Part shown: piece after piece, positions 37,501-48,200 of the stretch | Layout: each line of letters opens with the position of its first letter | How positions within the stretch are numbered: position 1 is the first letter of the stretch | Assembly (NCBI RefSeq): GCF_000167355.1 | Contig: NZ_AAEW02000017.1 | Location: 1-64,000 of the forward strand | From: Desulfuromonas acetoxidans DSM 684 | Lineage (GTDB): Bacteria > Desulfobacterota > Desulfuromonadia > Desulfuromonadales > Desulfuromonadaceae | Reading direction: 5' to 3' | Length of the DNA stretch: 64,000 nucleotides | The notes under the pieces: model-generated | What the model was told of the DNA's origin: nothing | The model's database searches: none | Seen by the model: only the letters and a program-made list of their open reading frames with translations | Position numbers and translations under genes: made by a program

Positions 37501-40500
37501 GTGTCGAAATCCGCTGAAAATCGTTATCTGGCGTTTATTTCCTATCGTCATGCTGACAATGCACAACAGGGCCGTCAATGGGCCACCTGGTTGCATCAAG
37601 CCATTGAGACCTATGAAGTGCCTGAAGATCTGGTCGGCACCCTGAATCAACGTGGCGAGGAGATTCCGGCACGTATTTATCCGGTGTTTCGCGATGAACA
37701 GGAGTTGCCGGCCTACGCCGACCTGGGTAGTGCCATCGTCAATGCTCTTGATGTATCGCAGATGCTGGTGGTGTTGTGTTCACCGCGAGCCGCCCAATCC
37801 ACCTATGTGGCTGATGAAATTGATTACTTCAAACGGCTGGGACGCTCCGATGCCATTATGGCGGCCATCATTGATGGTGAGCCCAATGTCAGCTGGGATC
37901 AGGGAAAACACCAGGCGGGCTGGACGGAGCAGGATGAGTGCTTTCCTGAACCGCTGCTTTACGAATATGACGAGGAAGGACAGCGCACCCAACGGCATGC
38001 CGAGCCCATTGCCGCGGATTTCCGGGTACTGGAAGAGGGGCGGTTAGTCCAAGGCTGGACCTCGCCTCAGGCGTACCGGATGCATTTGCAGCACGCCACA
38101 TCCTTGAACAAATCGACCATCACCGAGCGTGTGGCGGCATACAGTGAACAGCTCGATCTGATGGTGCTGAAAATCGTTGCCGGGATTCTGGCCATCCCTC
38201 TGCGGGTTCTCACTCAGCGCGATAAGGAATATCAGTTGGCTCTTGAACGCAGGCGTTCACGGCGTTTGCGCCAATGGTTGGCCGGTGTCGCTCTGTTGGC
38301 ACTTATCGCCGTGATTGCCGGTGTCGCCGCTTTTCAGCAGCGTCGCGAGGCACGTCAACAGCGTGACCAGGTGTTGGTCAGCCAGAGCCGTTTTCTGATG
38401 GATCAGGCGCGTCAGGCCAACGATCAAGGCCTGTTTGATACCGCGCTGCTGCTCGGCCTGTATGCCTTGCCCGGCCAATACGGTGGTCAGCGTCCTCCGG
38501 TCACAGATCAGCATGAATTACGGCGCGCTGTGGCCAGAAACCAGAAACTGATGCAGTTTCCGCATGATGGTGTGGTCAATTGCGTCGCCTACAGCCCCGA
38601 TGGCACGTTGGCCGTCAGCGGTGGCGAAGACGGTCAGGCCAAGGTGTGGTCGACGCAGACCGGTGAACAACGTGACTGTTTCAGCCATGACAAAGGGGTG
38701 GTGGATGTAGCGTTCAGTCCAGATGGTCAGACACTGGCGACCGTTGCCGGGGGCGCAATTCGTTTGTGGTCCATCACGGATGGTACGCCTGTGCCGTTTG
38801 ACTCGGCAGGCTATTTCACCACGGTGAATTTCAGTCCCGATGGTCACCTGTTGTTGTCGCGTTCCCTCGATGAAGCGGTGGTCTGGTCGCTGGACAGTGG
38901 CGAAGTGCTCTACCATCTTGCGCACGATAATTTTGTCCAGCAATGCCGCTTCAGCCCGGACAGCCGCTGGGTGGTCACCGCTTCCTTTGATCAGACCGCA
39001 GCCTTGTGGTCGATGGAGGATGGATCGCGTCGTCAAGTCTTCCACCATCAGGCCCCCGTTAACTGTGCCGATTTCAGCCCCGATTCAACGCGGGTGGTAA
39101 CGGGGGCTCATGATCTGACTGCCGTGATCTGGTCGGTGGACAGTGGAGAGGCTCTGCATGTGCTGCGCCACGACAATGCGGTCATGGCTGCGCAATTTTA
39201 TCCGGACAACCAGACCGTGGTGACCACCGGCAACGAGGAAGGTCTGTTTTTCTGGTCGTCTCAAACCGGTCAGGAGATGTTTCACACCGGTATCGACATG
39301 GGCTTTGCCCGTCAGGTGGCCCTTGGGCGGCAAGGGCGTTATGTTGCCATTCGCGCCGCCGGCAGTGAGGTGAAATTATTGTCCATGGCTCAGGCCCTGA
39401 CCATGACTCTCACACATGGTGGTGACATTCGTGATCTGGCGTTTGCGCCGGATGAGACTTCACTATTGACCGCTTCTGAAGATGGTACTGCGGCGTTATG
39501 GTCGCTCAAAAGCCGTGAACATCAGTTTTTCTGGCGCCATCAGGCCCCGGTTAATCAAGTTGTGGTCAGTGATGATGGCCGCTGGCTGGCCAGCGCTTCG
39601 GACGATAATACGGTGCGATTATCCTCGCTGGTTACACAGGGGAAACAGCAGGTTCTCCCCTTGTCTGACCGTGGTGAGCTGATTGTGTTCAGTCCTGATT
39701 CGAGCCGGTTATTGACCGTTGCCAACGATGGCTCCGTGTGTTTGTGGTCTGTGGAATCGTCAGAAATAGAGCACTGCTTTGACAACGAATTGATGGTCAA
39801 ATCAGCGACATTCAGCTCTGATGGCCGCATGGTTGCTTTCGTGACTAATGAGCCTTCAGTGGAAATTTTTGCGACAGATTCCGGTGAGCGACGGCAGACC
39901 ATCTCCTATGAGTGTCGAATCAACAGTGCCCGTTTTTCTCAGGATTCCAACAGGTTGTTTGTCGCGTGCTCTGACGGCTCTCTGGTGTGCTGCAATGTTG
40001 AGACCGGGCAGCCGTTCTGGCGCTGGCAAGGTCCTTCATCTGTTGTCAATGCTGTGGTTGTTGATTCCGGTCAGCAGATCGTTGCAGCCTGTGAACAAGG
40101 TCAGTTGGCGATGATCGCGCTGCAGGATGGGCATGAACAGAGTGTTTGGCAACAGGGGCATGCAATTCGTCAGATGGTTGTCTGTGACAATGAGAAACTC
40201 ATGGCAACCGTTGACGATGAGGACGATATTGTCGTTTGGTCTTTGGACCAACACAGGGCCATGCAAACCTTCGCAGGGCAGAACTCTGTTGATGCGTTGA
40301 GTTTCAGTCCCGATGGGAGCTTGCTGGCCGTATCAACGGGATGGCAGTCCTTGACCGTCTATCAGCTGTTGGACGGAGGGCTGTTTTATGTGCCTGCAGT
40401 CCACGCGACGGTCAGCAGCCTGTGCTTTACACCGGACAGTCAATGGCTGGTCACCGGGGCTCGTGACAATTCCGTTGCCGTGTGGGGGTTGTTTCGTGAT

Positions 40501-40602
40501 GATCTTCCAAGTGTCGCGCAACAGGCTTTGCCGCTTTATCGCCAACAGCTGACCGACTCGGAACGGCAGCACTATTATCTTCCGCAACAACCTGCAGACT
40601 AA
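37501..40602 (+). CDS. TIR-transmembrane-WD40 protein
   Basis: About 1,033 residues if begun at the GTG 37501 behind GAAGGAG; ATG 37477 and TTG 37459 are in-frame alternatives. The N-terminal TIR_2 domain reads RYLAFISYRHADNAQQGRQW, then FRDEQELPAYADLGSAI and CSPRAAQSTYVADEIDYF with the Glu expected at the NADase position. A membrane segment lies near residues 265-285 and is followed by a short helical region. About 15-16 WD40 units follow to the end, enough for two propellers. TIR domains of this type cut NAD+ or signal; WD40 propellers bind partners. As last gene of the block it is the probable effector. Confidence 0.87.
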   Translation: MSKSAENRYLAFISYRHADNAQQGRQWATWLHQAIETYEVPEDLVGTLNQRGEEIPARIYPVFRDEQELPAYADLGSAIVNALDVSQMLVVLCSPRAAQSTYVADEIDYFKRLGRSDAIMAAIIDGEPNVSWDQGKHQAGWTEQDECFPEPLLYEYDEEGQRTQRHAEPIAADFRVLEEGRLVQGWTSPQAYRMHLQHATSLNKSTITERVAAYSEQLDLMVLKIVAGILAIPLRVLTQRDKEYQLALERRRSRRLRQWLAGVALLALIAVIAGVAAFQQRREARQQRDQVLVSQSRFLMDQARQANDQGLFDTALLLGLYALPGQYGGQRPPVTDQHELRRAVARNQKLMQFPHDGVVNCVAYSPDGTLAVSGGEDGQAKVWSTQTGEQRDCFSHDKGVVDVAFSPDGQTLATVAGGAIRLWSITDGTPVPFDSAGYFTTVNFSPDGHLLLSRSLDEAVVWSLDSGEVLYHLAHDNFVQQCRFSPDSRWVVTASFDQTAALWSMEDGSRRQVFHHQAPVNCADFSPDSTRVVTGAHDLTAVIWSVDSGEALHVLRHDNAVMAAQFYPDNQTVVTTGNEEGLFFWSSQTGQEMFHTGIDMGFARQVALGRQGRYVAIRAAGSEVKLLSMAQALTMTLTHGGDIRDLAFAPDETSLLTASEDGTAALWSLKSREHQFFWRHQAPVNQVVVSDDGRWLASASDDNTVRLSSLVTQGKQQVLPLSDRGELIVFSPDSSRLLTVANDGSVCLWSVESSEIEHCFDNELMVKSATFSSDGRMVAFVTNEPSVEIFATDSGERRQTISYECRINSARFSQDSNRLFVACSDGSLVCCNVETGQPFWRWQGPSSVVNAVVVDSGQQIVAACEQGQLAMIALQDGHEQSVWQQGHAIRQMVVCDNEKLMATVDDEDDIVVWSLDQHRAMQTFAGQNSVDALSFSPDGSLLAVSTGWQSLTVYQLLDGGLFYVPAVHATVSSLCFTPDSQWLVTGARDNSVAVWGLFRDDLPSVAQQALPLYRQQLTDSERQHYYLPQQPAD

Positions 40603-40790
40603 TCGGGAAGAGGCGACAGCGGCCCTTTTTTGTCATTCTGGCGGGATTTTCACATAAATTTACCCTCCGGCCTTTAATCACTTTTGTTACAATACGCCAC
40701 TGAATTTTAATGATCGAATGATTACAAAGTGAATTGTTCACTGAGTCGATCTCTGTGATTGAGGTGAATTGTTTGCAGAATTAGGAAGTT

Positions 40791-42725
40791 ATGGTCGGGG
40801 TTGGGCACAAAGAATCGCGTTTTGTAATCGTCAACCTGTTGTGGTTGGTGGTTGCGGTGCTGTTTTTTGTCGGCTTGTGCACTGACGAAAGTCGCGCCGA
40901 TCACAGCGCCAATTCTTCCGATGCTCCCAGCTATCAGCGTATCAATTCCTACGTGGAATTGTTTCGTGATCCTACGGCAAAGATTCCCTTTTCAGAGATC
41001 GCTCACCAGCAGTTCAAGCCTGCCAGACAATTCCTCAATTTCGGCTATACCGATGATGTCATCTGGCTCAAAGTCTCTTTGGATGAAAAAGACTTTTCAC
41101 AGCAGAGCTGGCTGATTCAGTTCGGCATCCCTTATCTCGATCAGATTGACAGTTATCAGTGGGTCGCTGGTGAACTGGTGCACTATCATAAAGGGCGTGG
41201 CGCTTCGTTGAGGACCAAGCCTTTTCCCCATCGCGATTCGCTGATCCCGGTTCATTTTGATGAGGGGCGGGCAACCATCTATTTACGCATCTTTTCCCGG
41301 GATGGCACGACCATCAATGCGGCACTGATGACACTGAAGGAGTTTGAACGGCGTGATCAGGTGTTGCTTTTCTTCCTCGGTGGCTATGTCGGTATCATGC
41401 TGGCCATGGCGCTCTATAACTTTTTTATTTTTCTGTCGCTGCGTGACCGCCGTTATGGTTACTACGTGTTCTTTACTCTGGCTGTTCTGCTCAATGTTGC
41501 TGCCTATTATGAGCTGTTACATGAATACCTGTTTCAGGGCAGTGACTGGCTGAATCTGAGGCTGAATCTTTATACCTTCTTTATCGCTATCGCCGCGTCG
41601 ATTGAGTTTGTTCGCCATTTTCTGCGCACGCAAAACAAAATGCCCCGTCTGGACAGGGGACTGGCCTGTTTTCATCTTCCAAACTTTGCCATCCTGGCGT
41701 ATGCCACGTTTTCACCCCATCCGACCTCATTGTGGTTGTTTTCGATGCTGCTGCCATTGCTCCTGGTCATTGCTATCTGTGGCATTCGTTCTGTTTATCT
41801 TGGTTCCGATGCGTTATCGCGCTATTTTCTTATCGCATTTGCATTGTTTATTACCGGGGTCGGCATGTTTTCCATCCGCCGTTTTGGTGTGCTGGCACCG
41901 AATCCATTTGTCAATTACACCTTTATGGCCGGCTCCGTGCTGGAAACAATGATTCTTTCCTTTGCCCTGGCACACCAGATTAACTGGCTGCGTGAGCAGA
42001 AGCAGTTGGCTCAGGATCAGCTCATTCGACAGATTCGTGAGAACAACTTCAGTTTGGAGCAGATGAAGGGAAAGCTTGAAGAGACGGTCAAAATCCGCAC
42101 GGCCAAACTCCTGACCTCTTTGCATGAAAAAGAGATGTTGCTGAACGAAGTGCACCATCGGGTAAAAAACAATCTGGCGGTCATTGCCAGTCTGCTTGGC
42201 TTCCAGATTTTACGGGAGGAGAACGATTCTCCCGTTTGCCATGCCCTCCGTGCCGGCCAAAGCCGTATTCAGTCCATGTCTCTGGTCCATGAGCTGTTGT
42301 GCTCGAATGACAACCTGATGGGCATTGATGTCAGGGACTATTTTCAGCAATTATCTCATCACCTGTTGACGACGTTTACCGGTGCGGAGCAACAGATTGA
42401 GATTGATTGCCAGGTTGATGAACTGGTCTTGCCGATGGATGTTCTGGTTCCTTGTGGTTTGATTGCGACGGAGTTGATTACCAATTCGTTAAAGCATGCG
42501 TTTCAAGATCACTCCTGCGGCAGAGTGTGTATCAGCCTGAAAAAAAAGAATGAGCAGGTTGAGTTGATGGTTTCTGATGATGGTTGCGGTTTTGTCGAAG
42601 ACTATCAAGAAAATCTCGGCATGCGCTTTGTAAAAATGATGACACAGCAACTCAATGGCTCGCTGGATCTCTGTTGTCAGCGGGGGAGCTGCTGGAAGGT
42701 CAGTTTTTCCATGCAAAGGAGTTAA
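40791..42725 (+). CDS. 7TMR-DISM histidine kinase (HisKA_2 type)
   Basis: 644 residues with an AGGAAG site. A signal/anchor segment is followed by a periplasmic 7TMR-DISMED2 region (YVELFRDPTAKIPF, TDDVIWLKVSL), then seven membrane segments (about residues 195-410) and a coil. The kinase core is of the HisKA_2/HWE-like class with EVHHRVKNNLAVIASLLGFQ, and ATELITNSLKHAFQ and DDGCGF in the ATPase domain. These receptors often sense carbohydrates or related ligands. Three bases separate it from a response regulator gene, so they form a two-component pair. The promoter region (40603-40790) contains no obvious terminator. Confidence 0.9.
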   Translation: MVGVGHKESRFVIVNLLWLVVAVLFFVGLCTDESRADHSANSSDAPSYQRINSYVELFRDPTAKIPFSEIAHQQFKPARQFLNFGYTDDVIWLKVSLDEKDFSQQSWLIQFGIPYLDQIDSYQWVAGELVHYHKGRGASLRTKPFPHRDSLIPVHFDEGRATIYLRIFSRDGTTINAALMTLKEFERRDQVLLFFLGGYVGIMLAMALYNFFIFLSLRDRRYGYYVFFTLAVLLNVAAYYELLHEYLFQGSDWLNLRLNLYTFFIAIAASIEFVRHFLRTQNKMPRLDRGLACFHLPNFAILAYATFSPHPTSLWLFSMLLPLLLVIAICGIRSVYLGSDALSRYFLIAFALFITGVGMFSIRRFGVLAPNPFVNYTFMAGSVLETMILSFALAHQINWLREQKQLAQDQLIRQIRENNFSLEQMKGKLEETVKIRTAKLLTSLHEKEMLLNEVHHRVKNNLAVIASLLGFQILREENDSPVCHALRAGQSRIQSMSLVHELLCSNDNLMGIDVRDYFQQLSHHLLTTFTGAEQQIEIDCQVDELVLPMDVLVPCGLIATELITNSLKHAFQDHSCGRVCISLKKKNEQVELMVSDDGCGFVEDYQENLGMRFVKMMTQQLNGSLDLCCQRGSCWKVSFSMQRS

Positions 42726-42728
42726 CCC

Positions 42729-43442
42729 GTGAATAAGATTCTGATTGTTGAAGATGAATTACTGATCGCCAATTATATCTGCGATGTCCTCAGCTCTGAA
42801 GGGTATAAGGTCGTTGGCATTGCCCGTGATCATAACGAAGCATTGACTTTGTTCAAGAAAAAGACACCGACTCTGGTCTGTATGGATATCAGTTTGAAAG
42901 ATGAGAGGGATGGGATTGCCCTGGCGGCTCAGATGCGTGAGATTGGCCCGTTTGCCCTGATTTACCTGACCGCTTATGGTGATCGCGACAATGTGCGGCG
43001 GGCGCAACAGACAGAGCCGTTTGGTTTTCTGGTCAAGCCGGTCACGGATCAGACCATTCTGGCGACTGTGGCAACGGCAATGGGTAATGATCCACATATC
43101 AATGTTTATGAAGCGGAGCAGATTTTTCGCATTTGTTGTAGCGACTGTGAGCCTTTTGTGGTGGATTGCGCCAGCGGTAAGCTGGTCGTGGAATCGGAGG
43201 AGATTCGGTTGACGCCCAAGGAGAGCCAGATGCTTGGTTTTCTGCTCAGCCATCAGGGGGAAATTATCCCCTTCAGTAAGGTCAAAACGAAGGTTTGGCG
43301 TGATTACAGTGTCAGTGAAACGTCACTGAAGACCCTGTTGTGGCGATTGCGTAGTAAGTTGCCGGATCGCAACCTGATTAAAACCATTCCCGGCTTTGGC
43401 TATTGCATTGATGCACCCATTGAGAAAGTCACCAAAGTCTGA
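42729..43442 (+). CDS. Response regulator with winged-helix DNA-binding domain
   Basis: 237 residues from a GTG behind AAAGGAG. The receiver has ILIVEDELLI, phospho-acceptor Asp in VCMDISLKDERDG and Lys in FLVKPVTD. The C-terminal winged helix has RLTPKESQMLGFLLSHQGEI and LKTLLWRLRSKL and ends with IKTIPGFGYCI, the OmpR/PhoB pattern. It is the partner of the 7TMR kinase. It lies upstream of the TolC and giant adhesin genes, on the same strand, and may regulate them; this is unproven. Confidence 0.92.
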   Translation: MNKILIVEDELLIANYICDVLSSEGYKVVGIARDHNEALTLFKKKTPTLVCMDISLKDERDGIALAAQMREIGPFALIYLTAYGDRDNVRRAQQTEPFGFLVKPVTDQTILATVATAMGNDPHINVYEAEQIFRICCSDCEPFVVDCASGKLVVESEEIRLTPKESQMLGFLLSHQGEIIPFSKVKTKVWRDYSVSETSLKTLLWRLRSKLPDRNLIKTIPGFGYCIDAPIEKVTKV

Positions 43443-43575
43443 GTCTTCGTTTGATATGACGGGAAATGTCACTGGTTTGTGAACAGGAGATTCTTTTGTT
43501 ATCACGACGTATATCTGTGAAATTTCTTGCCAAATCCCTGCTTTTTAGCCTTTTCTCACGTTTTCTTTCCCCTTG

Positions 43576-43603
43576 TTGACCTTTTTTAGGTAGCGTATAT
43601 ACA
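43576..43603 (+). promoter_or_regulatory. Candidate promoter before the TolC gene
   Basis: TTGACC at 43576-43581 and TATACA at 43598-43603 with a 16-base spacer. It lies about 150 bases before the tolC-like start. Confidence 0.35.
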
Positions 43604-43618
43604 TGTATCTCTATTAAT

Positions 43619-43634
43619 CATTGTAACCACAATG
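43619..43634. promoter_or_regulatory. Palindrome, possible regulator site
   Basis: CATTGT and ACAATG flank AACC, giving a perfect 6-bp dyad just downstream of the candidate promoter. It could bind a dimeric regulator, for example the adjacent response regulator, but OmpR-type proteins usually prefer direct repeats. Confidence 0.35.
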
Positions 43635-43754
43635 TGACGATAGACATGTTACACTTTGTTCGTTTATTGACAGCAGTAGTGCGCCCAGTTGTCGCTGAAT
43701 GCATAGCCTCTGTCTATAACTGTGATTAACTTCCTGCTTTTTAAAGGTGATGTG

Positions 43755-45119
43755 ATGGAATTTTGTGTCTTTGGCAAAGTGCGTCTTTCTTTGGTCGCTT
43801 CTGTCTGTGCGGTTTTTCTTTTCGGGGGTGGCTTTCCTGAGGCGAGCCGGGCCGAAAGTCTGATGGATGTTTATCTCCAGGCCCAACAAAACGATCCGCT
43901 TCTCAAAGGCGCTTACTATCAGCAGCTTTCCGTCAAAGAGGGGCAAAGACAGGCTCTGGCTCAATTGTTGCCGACCCTGACCGCATTCGGCGAGTACACG
44001 GACACCTCACAGGATATCAAAAGCAGTGATAATACCGTTTATGGGTCTGGATCCAGTGATTACGATACCACCACCTATGGCTTGACTCTGACTCAGCCGC
44101 TGTTTCGTTGGGACAGCATTGCCGGCTATCAAAAATCCAAAGTGGAATCTCTTCAGGCTGAGGCGGAGTATCTTGTCGCTCAGCAGGAGTTGATCACCCG
44201 GGTTGCCGGTTTGTATCTCGATGCGTTGTCGGCACGAGATCAACTCCATTATGTAGAAACCGAAATGGCCGCCGTAGAAAAACATTACGAACTGGCCAGC
44301 GGCCGTCACCAGATGGGCTTGATTCCCGTCACCGATTTGCATGATGCTAAAGCGCGTCTGGCTACCATTCGGGCCAAGGCCATTGAGGCGCAAAACCAGC
44401 TTGACGATGCCTTGCAGGCTCTGAGCGAAGTGACCGGCACCACCATCACCGATCTCAACGATTTACAAGCCTCTATTCCTCTTGTCAGCCCGGAACCTGC
44501 CGATGTTGCCACCTGGACCGAATCCGGTTTGGAGCAGAATCCCACTATTGTTCTTCATCAACATGCCGTTGAAGCCGCTCGTCGAGAAGTCAGCCGCCAA
44601 CGCGGTGGTCATTATCCGACGCTTGATCTAATCGGGAGTTACAGTGATGAAGATACGGATGATTCTCTGTTTGGTGGTGGTAGCGAAGTGGAAAATCTCG
44701 ATATCACATTGGAACTGAATGTTCCGCTTTATCAGGGTGGTGAGATCAGCTCCAGAGTACGCCAATCCCAGCACGAGCTCAGTTACGCTGAGCAGGAATT
44801 GACCCGTCAGCAACGTACCGTCACCCGTCAGGTTCGCGCCGCATATCTCGGGGTGCAGACGTCATTGAGCCGGGTCGAGGCGTTGCAGCAATCCATTGTC
44901 TCCAACCAGTTGGCCCTTGAAGCGAAACAGGAAGGGTTCATGTCCGGTCTGTACACCAGCCTGAATGTGCTTGATGCTGAGCGTGACCTGTCTTTGGTCA
45001 GCATCGATTACGCACGGGCGCGCTACGATTATATTCTTAACAGCCTCAAGTTGCGTCAGGCCGTGGGGACACTGGCCGACAGTGATCTGGCTGAAATTGA
45101 TCTGTGGTTTATTCAATGA
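43755..45119 (+). CDS. TolC-family outer membrane efflux channel
   Basis: About 454 residues from the ATG 43755 behind AAAGGTG. A signal peptide is evident (SLVASVCAVFLFGGGFPEAS, cut near RAES). The mature part shows the two-fold TolC repeat of long amphipathic helices, with ESLMDVYLQAQQNDPLLKGA at the front and LNVLDAERDLSLVSIDYARA near the end. Such trimeric channels carry substrates through the outer membrane for type I secretion or efflux. It lies 85 bases upstream of the giant RTX protein, its likely cargo. The ABC transporter and membrane fusion protein are not in the window. Confidence 0.92.
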   Translation: MEFCVFGKVRLSLVASVCAVFLFGGGFPEASRAESLMDVYLQAQQNDPLLKGAYYQQLSVKEGQRQALAQLLPTLTAFGEYTDTSQDIKSSDNTVYGSGSSDYDTTTYGLTLTQPLFRWDSIAGYQKSKVESLQAEAEYLVAQQELITRVAGLYLDALSARDQLHYVETEMAAVEKHYELASGRHQMGLIPVTDLHDAKARLATIRAKAIEAQNQLDDALQALSEVTGTTITDLNDLQASIPLVSPEPADVATWTESGLEQNPTIVLHQHAVEAARREVSRQRGGHYPTLDLIGSYSDEDTDDSLFGGGSEVENLDITLELNVPLYQGGEISSRVRQSQHELSYAEQELTRQQRTVTRQVRAAYLGVQTSLSRVEALQQSIVSNQLALEAKQEGFMSGLYTSLNVLDAERDLSLVSIDYARARYDYILNSLKLRQAVGTLADSDLAEIDLWFIQ

Positions 45120-45204
45120 TGGTTTTTTAAAAAAATCGTCTGTGTTTTTTCAATAGGCCCATAACGAAGTACACGATGCACGACAGTAAGTCGAGGAGGG
45201 CATC

Positions 45205-48200
45205 ATGTTAAAAAGACTGCGCAATAAACTTGGCAAAAAAGGGACGGTGCAAAGCCGTCGTAAAATGCAGTTCGAGGCTCTAGAGCCGCGAATTTTGCTG
45301 TCTGCGGATCTAGGTATTGACCAGACCGACGGCCTCGAAGACATGGTTCCTGCCGCCATTGAGCAACCGCTCGAGCAGACGGTGACCAGCCCGGATGAGG
45401 TTCAGGCCGCAGATGATGCGGCAACGGTGGCGCAGCAGCAGAAACAGCAGCGTCTTGAACTGATCGTGGTTGATTCGACACTGACCGATTACCAGCAGCT
45501 GGTTGATGACCTGATGGCCGATACCGACAGCGCAGACGGTACCCGCTATGAACTTCATCTGATCGACGGCAGTACTGATGGCTTTGCCCAGGTGTCACAG
45601 CTGCTCAGTAATTATCAAAATGTCGATGCGGTTCACCTTTTTACTCACGGTAGTGAAGGACAACTGGCTCTGGGGCAATCCTCCCTGGCCGCAGATCAGT
45701 TGGACAACTCCGCCGATCAATTCACCTCCTGGTCTGCCAGCCTGACTGATAATGCCGATATCCTGCTCTATGGCTGCAATGTTGCTGACGGCGATCTCGG
45801 CATTGATTTTATGACGACCTTGTCTGAGTTGACCGGGGCGGATGTCGCGGCTTCCGATGATGCCACCGGTGCCGGAGGTGACTGGGATCTGGAGCAGAAG
45901 ACCGGTGTTATTGAGACCCGTTCTCTGTCCGCCGAGGACTATCAGTCTCGGCTTGGTGATGTGATCAGCACGGCAGATGATGATACGCTGATCGCGACCC
46001 CTGATTCCGACACGTTTATTTTTCAACAGACCACTGATAGTGAGGGCCAACTGGTTGGCTGGGGCTCTGATGTTATCAATCAAGACCAATCGGGCGGTAC
46101 GGATGCGGTGGATTTCTCCGGGGTGCCGTCTGACCTGACCTTTACATTTACTTCCTCGGATCATTTCACCGCCAGCGACGATCACGGCAACAGCCTGGAT
46201 GCTTCGGGCATCGTCACCCTTGTCGGTGGCAGCGGTGAGGATACCCTCGATTTTTCGCAGATTAAAGACGGCAGTAACTCGGTGGATCTGGTATTCGTCA
46301 TCCGTGCCGACGGCAGTATCACCATTACCGACGGTAACTATCAGGTGGAAGCCGACGGCAGTGTTACCATTGCCGACAGCACCTTTGAACTCAATGCCAC
46401 TGGTATCGAAAATCTGATCGGCGGTACCGGCAGCGACTGCTTTGTTTTTGAAGCGGGCGCCGTGTTGCCTGGTACCATTGACGGCACGAGCGGCGAAACC
46501 GACAACCTGCTCGACTATTCGGCCTATACCACGTCGGTTGCCGTTGATCTCGAATCCGGTACCTTGACCGGCGCTTCGGGGGTCAGCCGTATCCAGCATG
46601 TGATCGGCGGTTCGGCGAATGACGTGCTCATTGGTGATGATTCCGCCAATGAATTGACCGGCGGCGCAGGGAATGACGTGCTGCTTGGTGGCAGCGGCGA
46701 TGACACCCTCAGTGGCGGCGCAGGTGACGACCAACTGAGCGGCGGTGACGGGGTGGATGCGCTTGACGGCGGTGATGGTGTGGACACCCTTACCGAACAG
46801 CAGGATAGCGACATCAGCCTCTACGATTACGCCGACAGCACCGATGTAGCCGATGATGCAGTGTTGGTCCTCGGCGAAGACTCGGAGCTGCTTGAACATA
46901 TCGAACAGGTCGATTTGACGACCGGCAGCAGCGATAACCTCGTTGATATCGCATCGTTCACCTTAGGGGCGGTCACGGTTTCCACCGGCGACGGTGACGA
47001 CACCTTGGATGCGTCGACCTCCGCTGACGACTTGACTTACACCTTTTCTTCGCTGACTGATCTCGTTCTCTCCAGCACCACCAACAACATGACGGTCAAT
47101 GATGTGACCACCATTGTCGGCGGCAGCGGCTACGACACCCTCGATTTTTCCAGCCTGTCCGACGACCTGGCGATGGTCATTCGTGCCGACGGCAGTGTGT
47201 CGATCTCTGACGGCAGCTATACCATTGAAGAAGACGGCACCGTCACCCTCAGTGGTGGCAGTGTGGTAATCACTGCCAGCGAGGTTAACAACCTGATCGG
47301 CAGCAACGGTAATACCACCTTTGTCTTTGAAGACGGTGGTGCTATTGACGGCGTTCTCGATGGCGGTCCCGGCGGCACCAATCTGCTCGATTACTCTGGC
47401 TGCACCGATCTCAATGTCTATGTCAACATGATCTCTCCGGATGGTGACGGCAGCACCGGCTCTGCATCCAATACCGATGGCATCAGCCGTATTCACAATG
47501 TTCTCGCTGGCGACGGTGATGATGAGATCACCGGCAGCGACGAAGCCAATATCATTATCACCGGGGCGGGCGACGACACCATTTATGGTGGCGGCGGCGC
47601 TGACACCATTGATGCCGGGGCCGGAGACGACATCCTAGGCGGCGGCGACGGTGTCGATATCTTGATCGGCGGCGAAGGAACCGACTTGCTCGACGAACAA
47701 CTCGATGCCACCTCCATGGTGCTCACCGATACCAGCCTGACCACTGTGGTCGGCGGTGTCACCACCACGGACACTCTGACCGATATCGAACAGGCCATGC
47801 TCACCGGCGGCGACAGTGTCAACACCTTGGATGCCTCGGCATTTACGTTGGGTTCCGTGGCACTGTACGGCGAGGGCGGGGATGACACCCTGATCGGCAG
47901 CGTCAGTGACGATTATCTCAGTGGCGGCGAAGGCAGTGATGCGATTAGTGGCAATGGCGGTATCGACACCCTCATCGAAGCGCGCGACGCCGACATGGTT
48001 CTGACCGATAGCGCGCTGACCATCGGTGCTGAAGTGGATAGCCTCAGCGGTATTACCCATGCCGAACTCACCGGCGGCGACAGTGCCAATGTGATCGACG
48101 CCTCGACCTTTACTGCCGGTAATGTCACCCTTGATGGCGGTGCTGGTGACGATATCCTTTACGGTGGCTCCGGCGATGACCTGCTTACCGGTGGTGCCGG

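Noticed and set aside
40603-40640. Possible terminator after the TIR-WD40 gene
   Set aside because: A T-run is present near 40625, but the sequence before it does not form a convincing stem.
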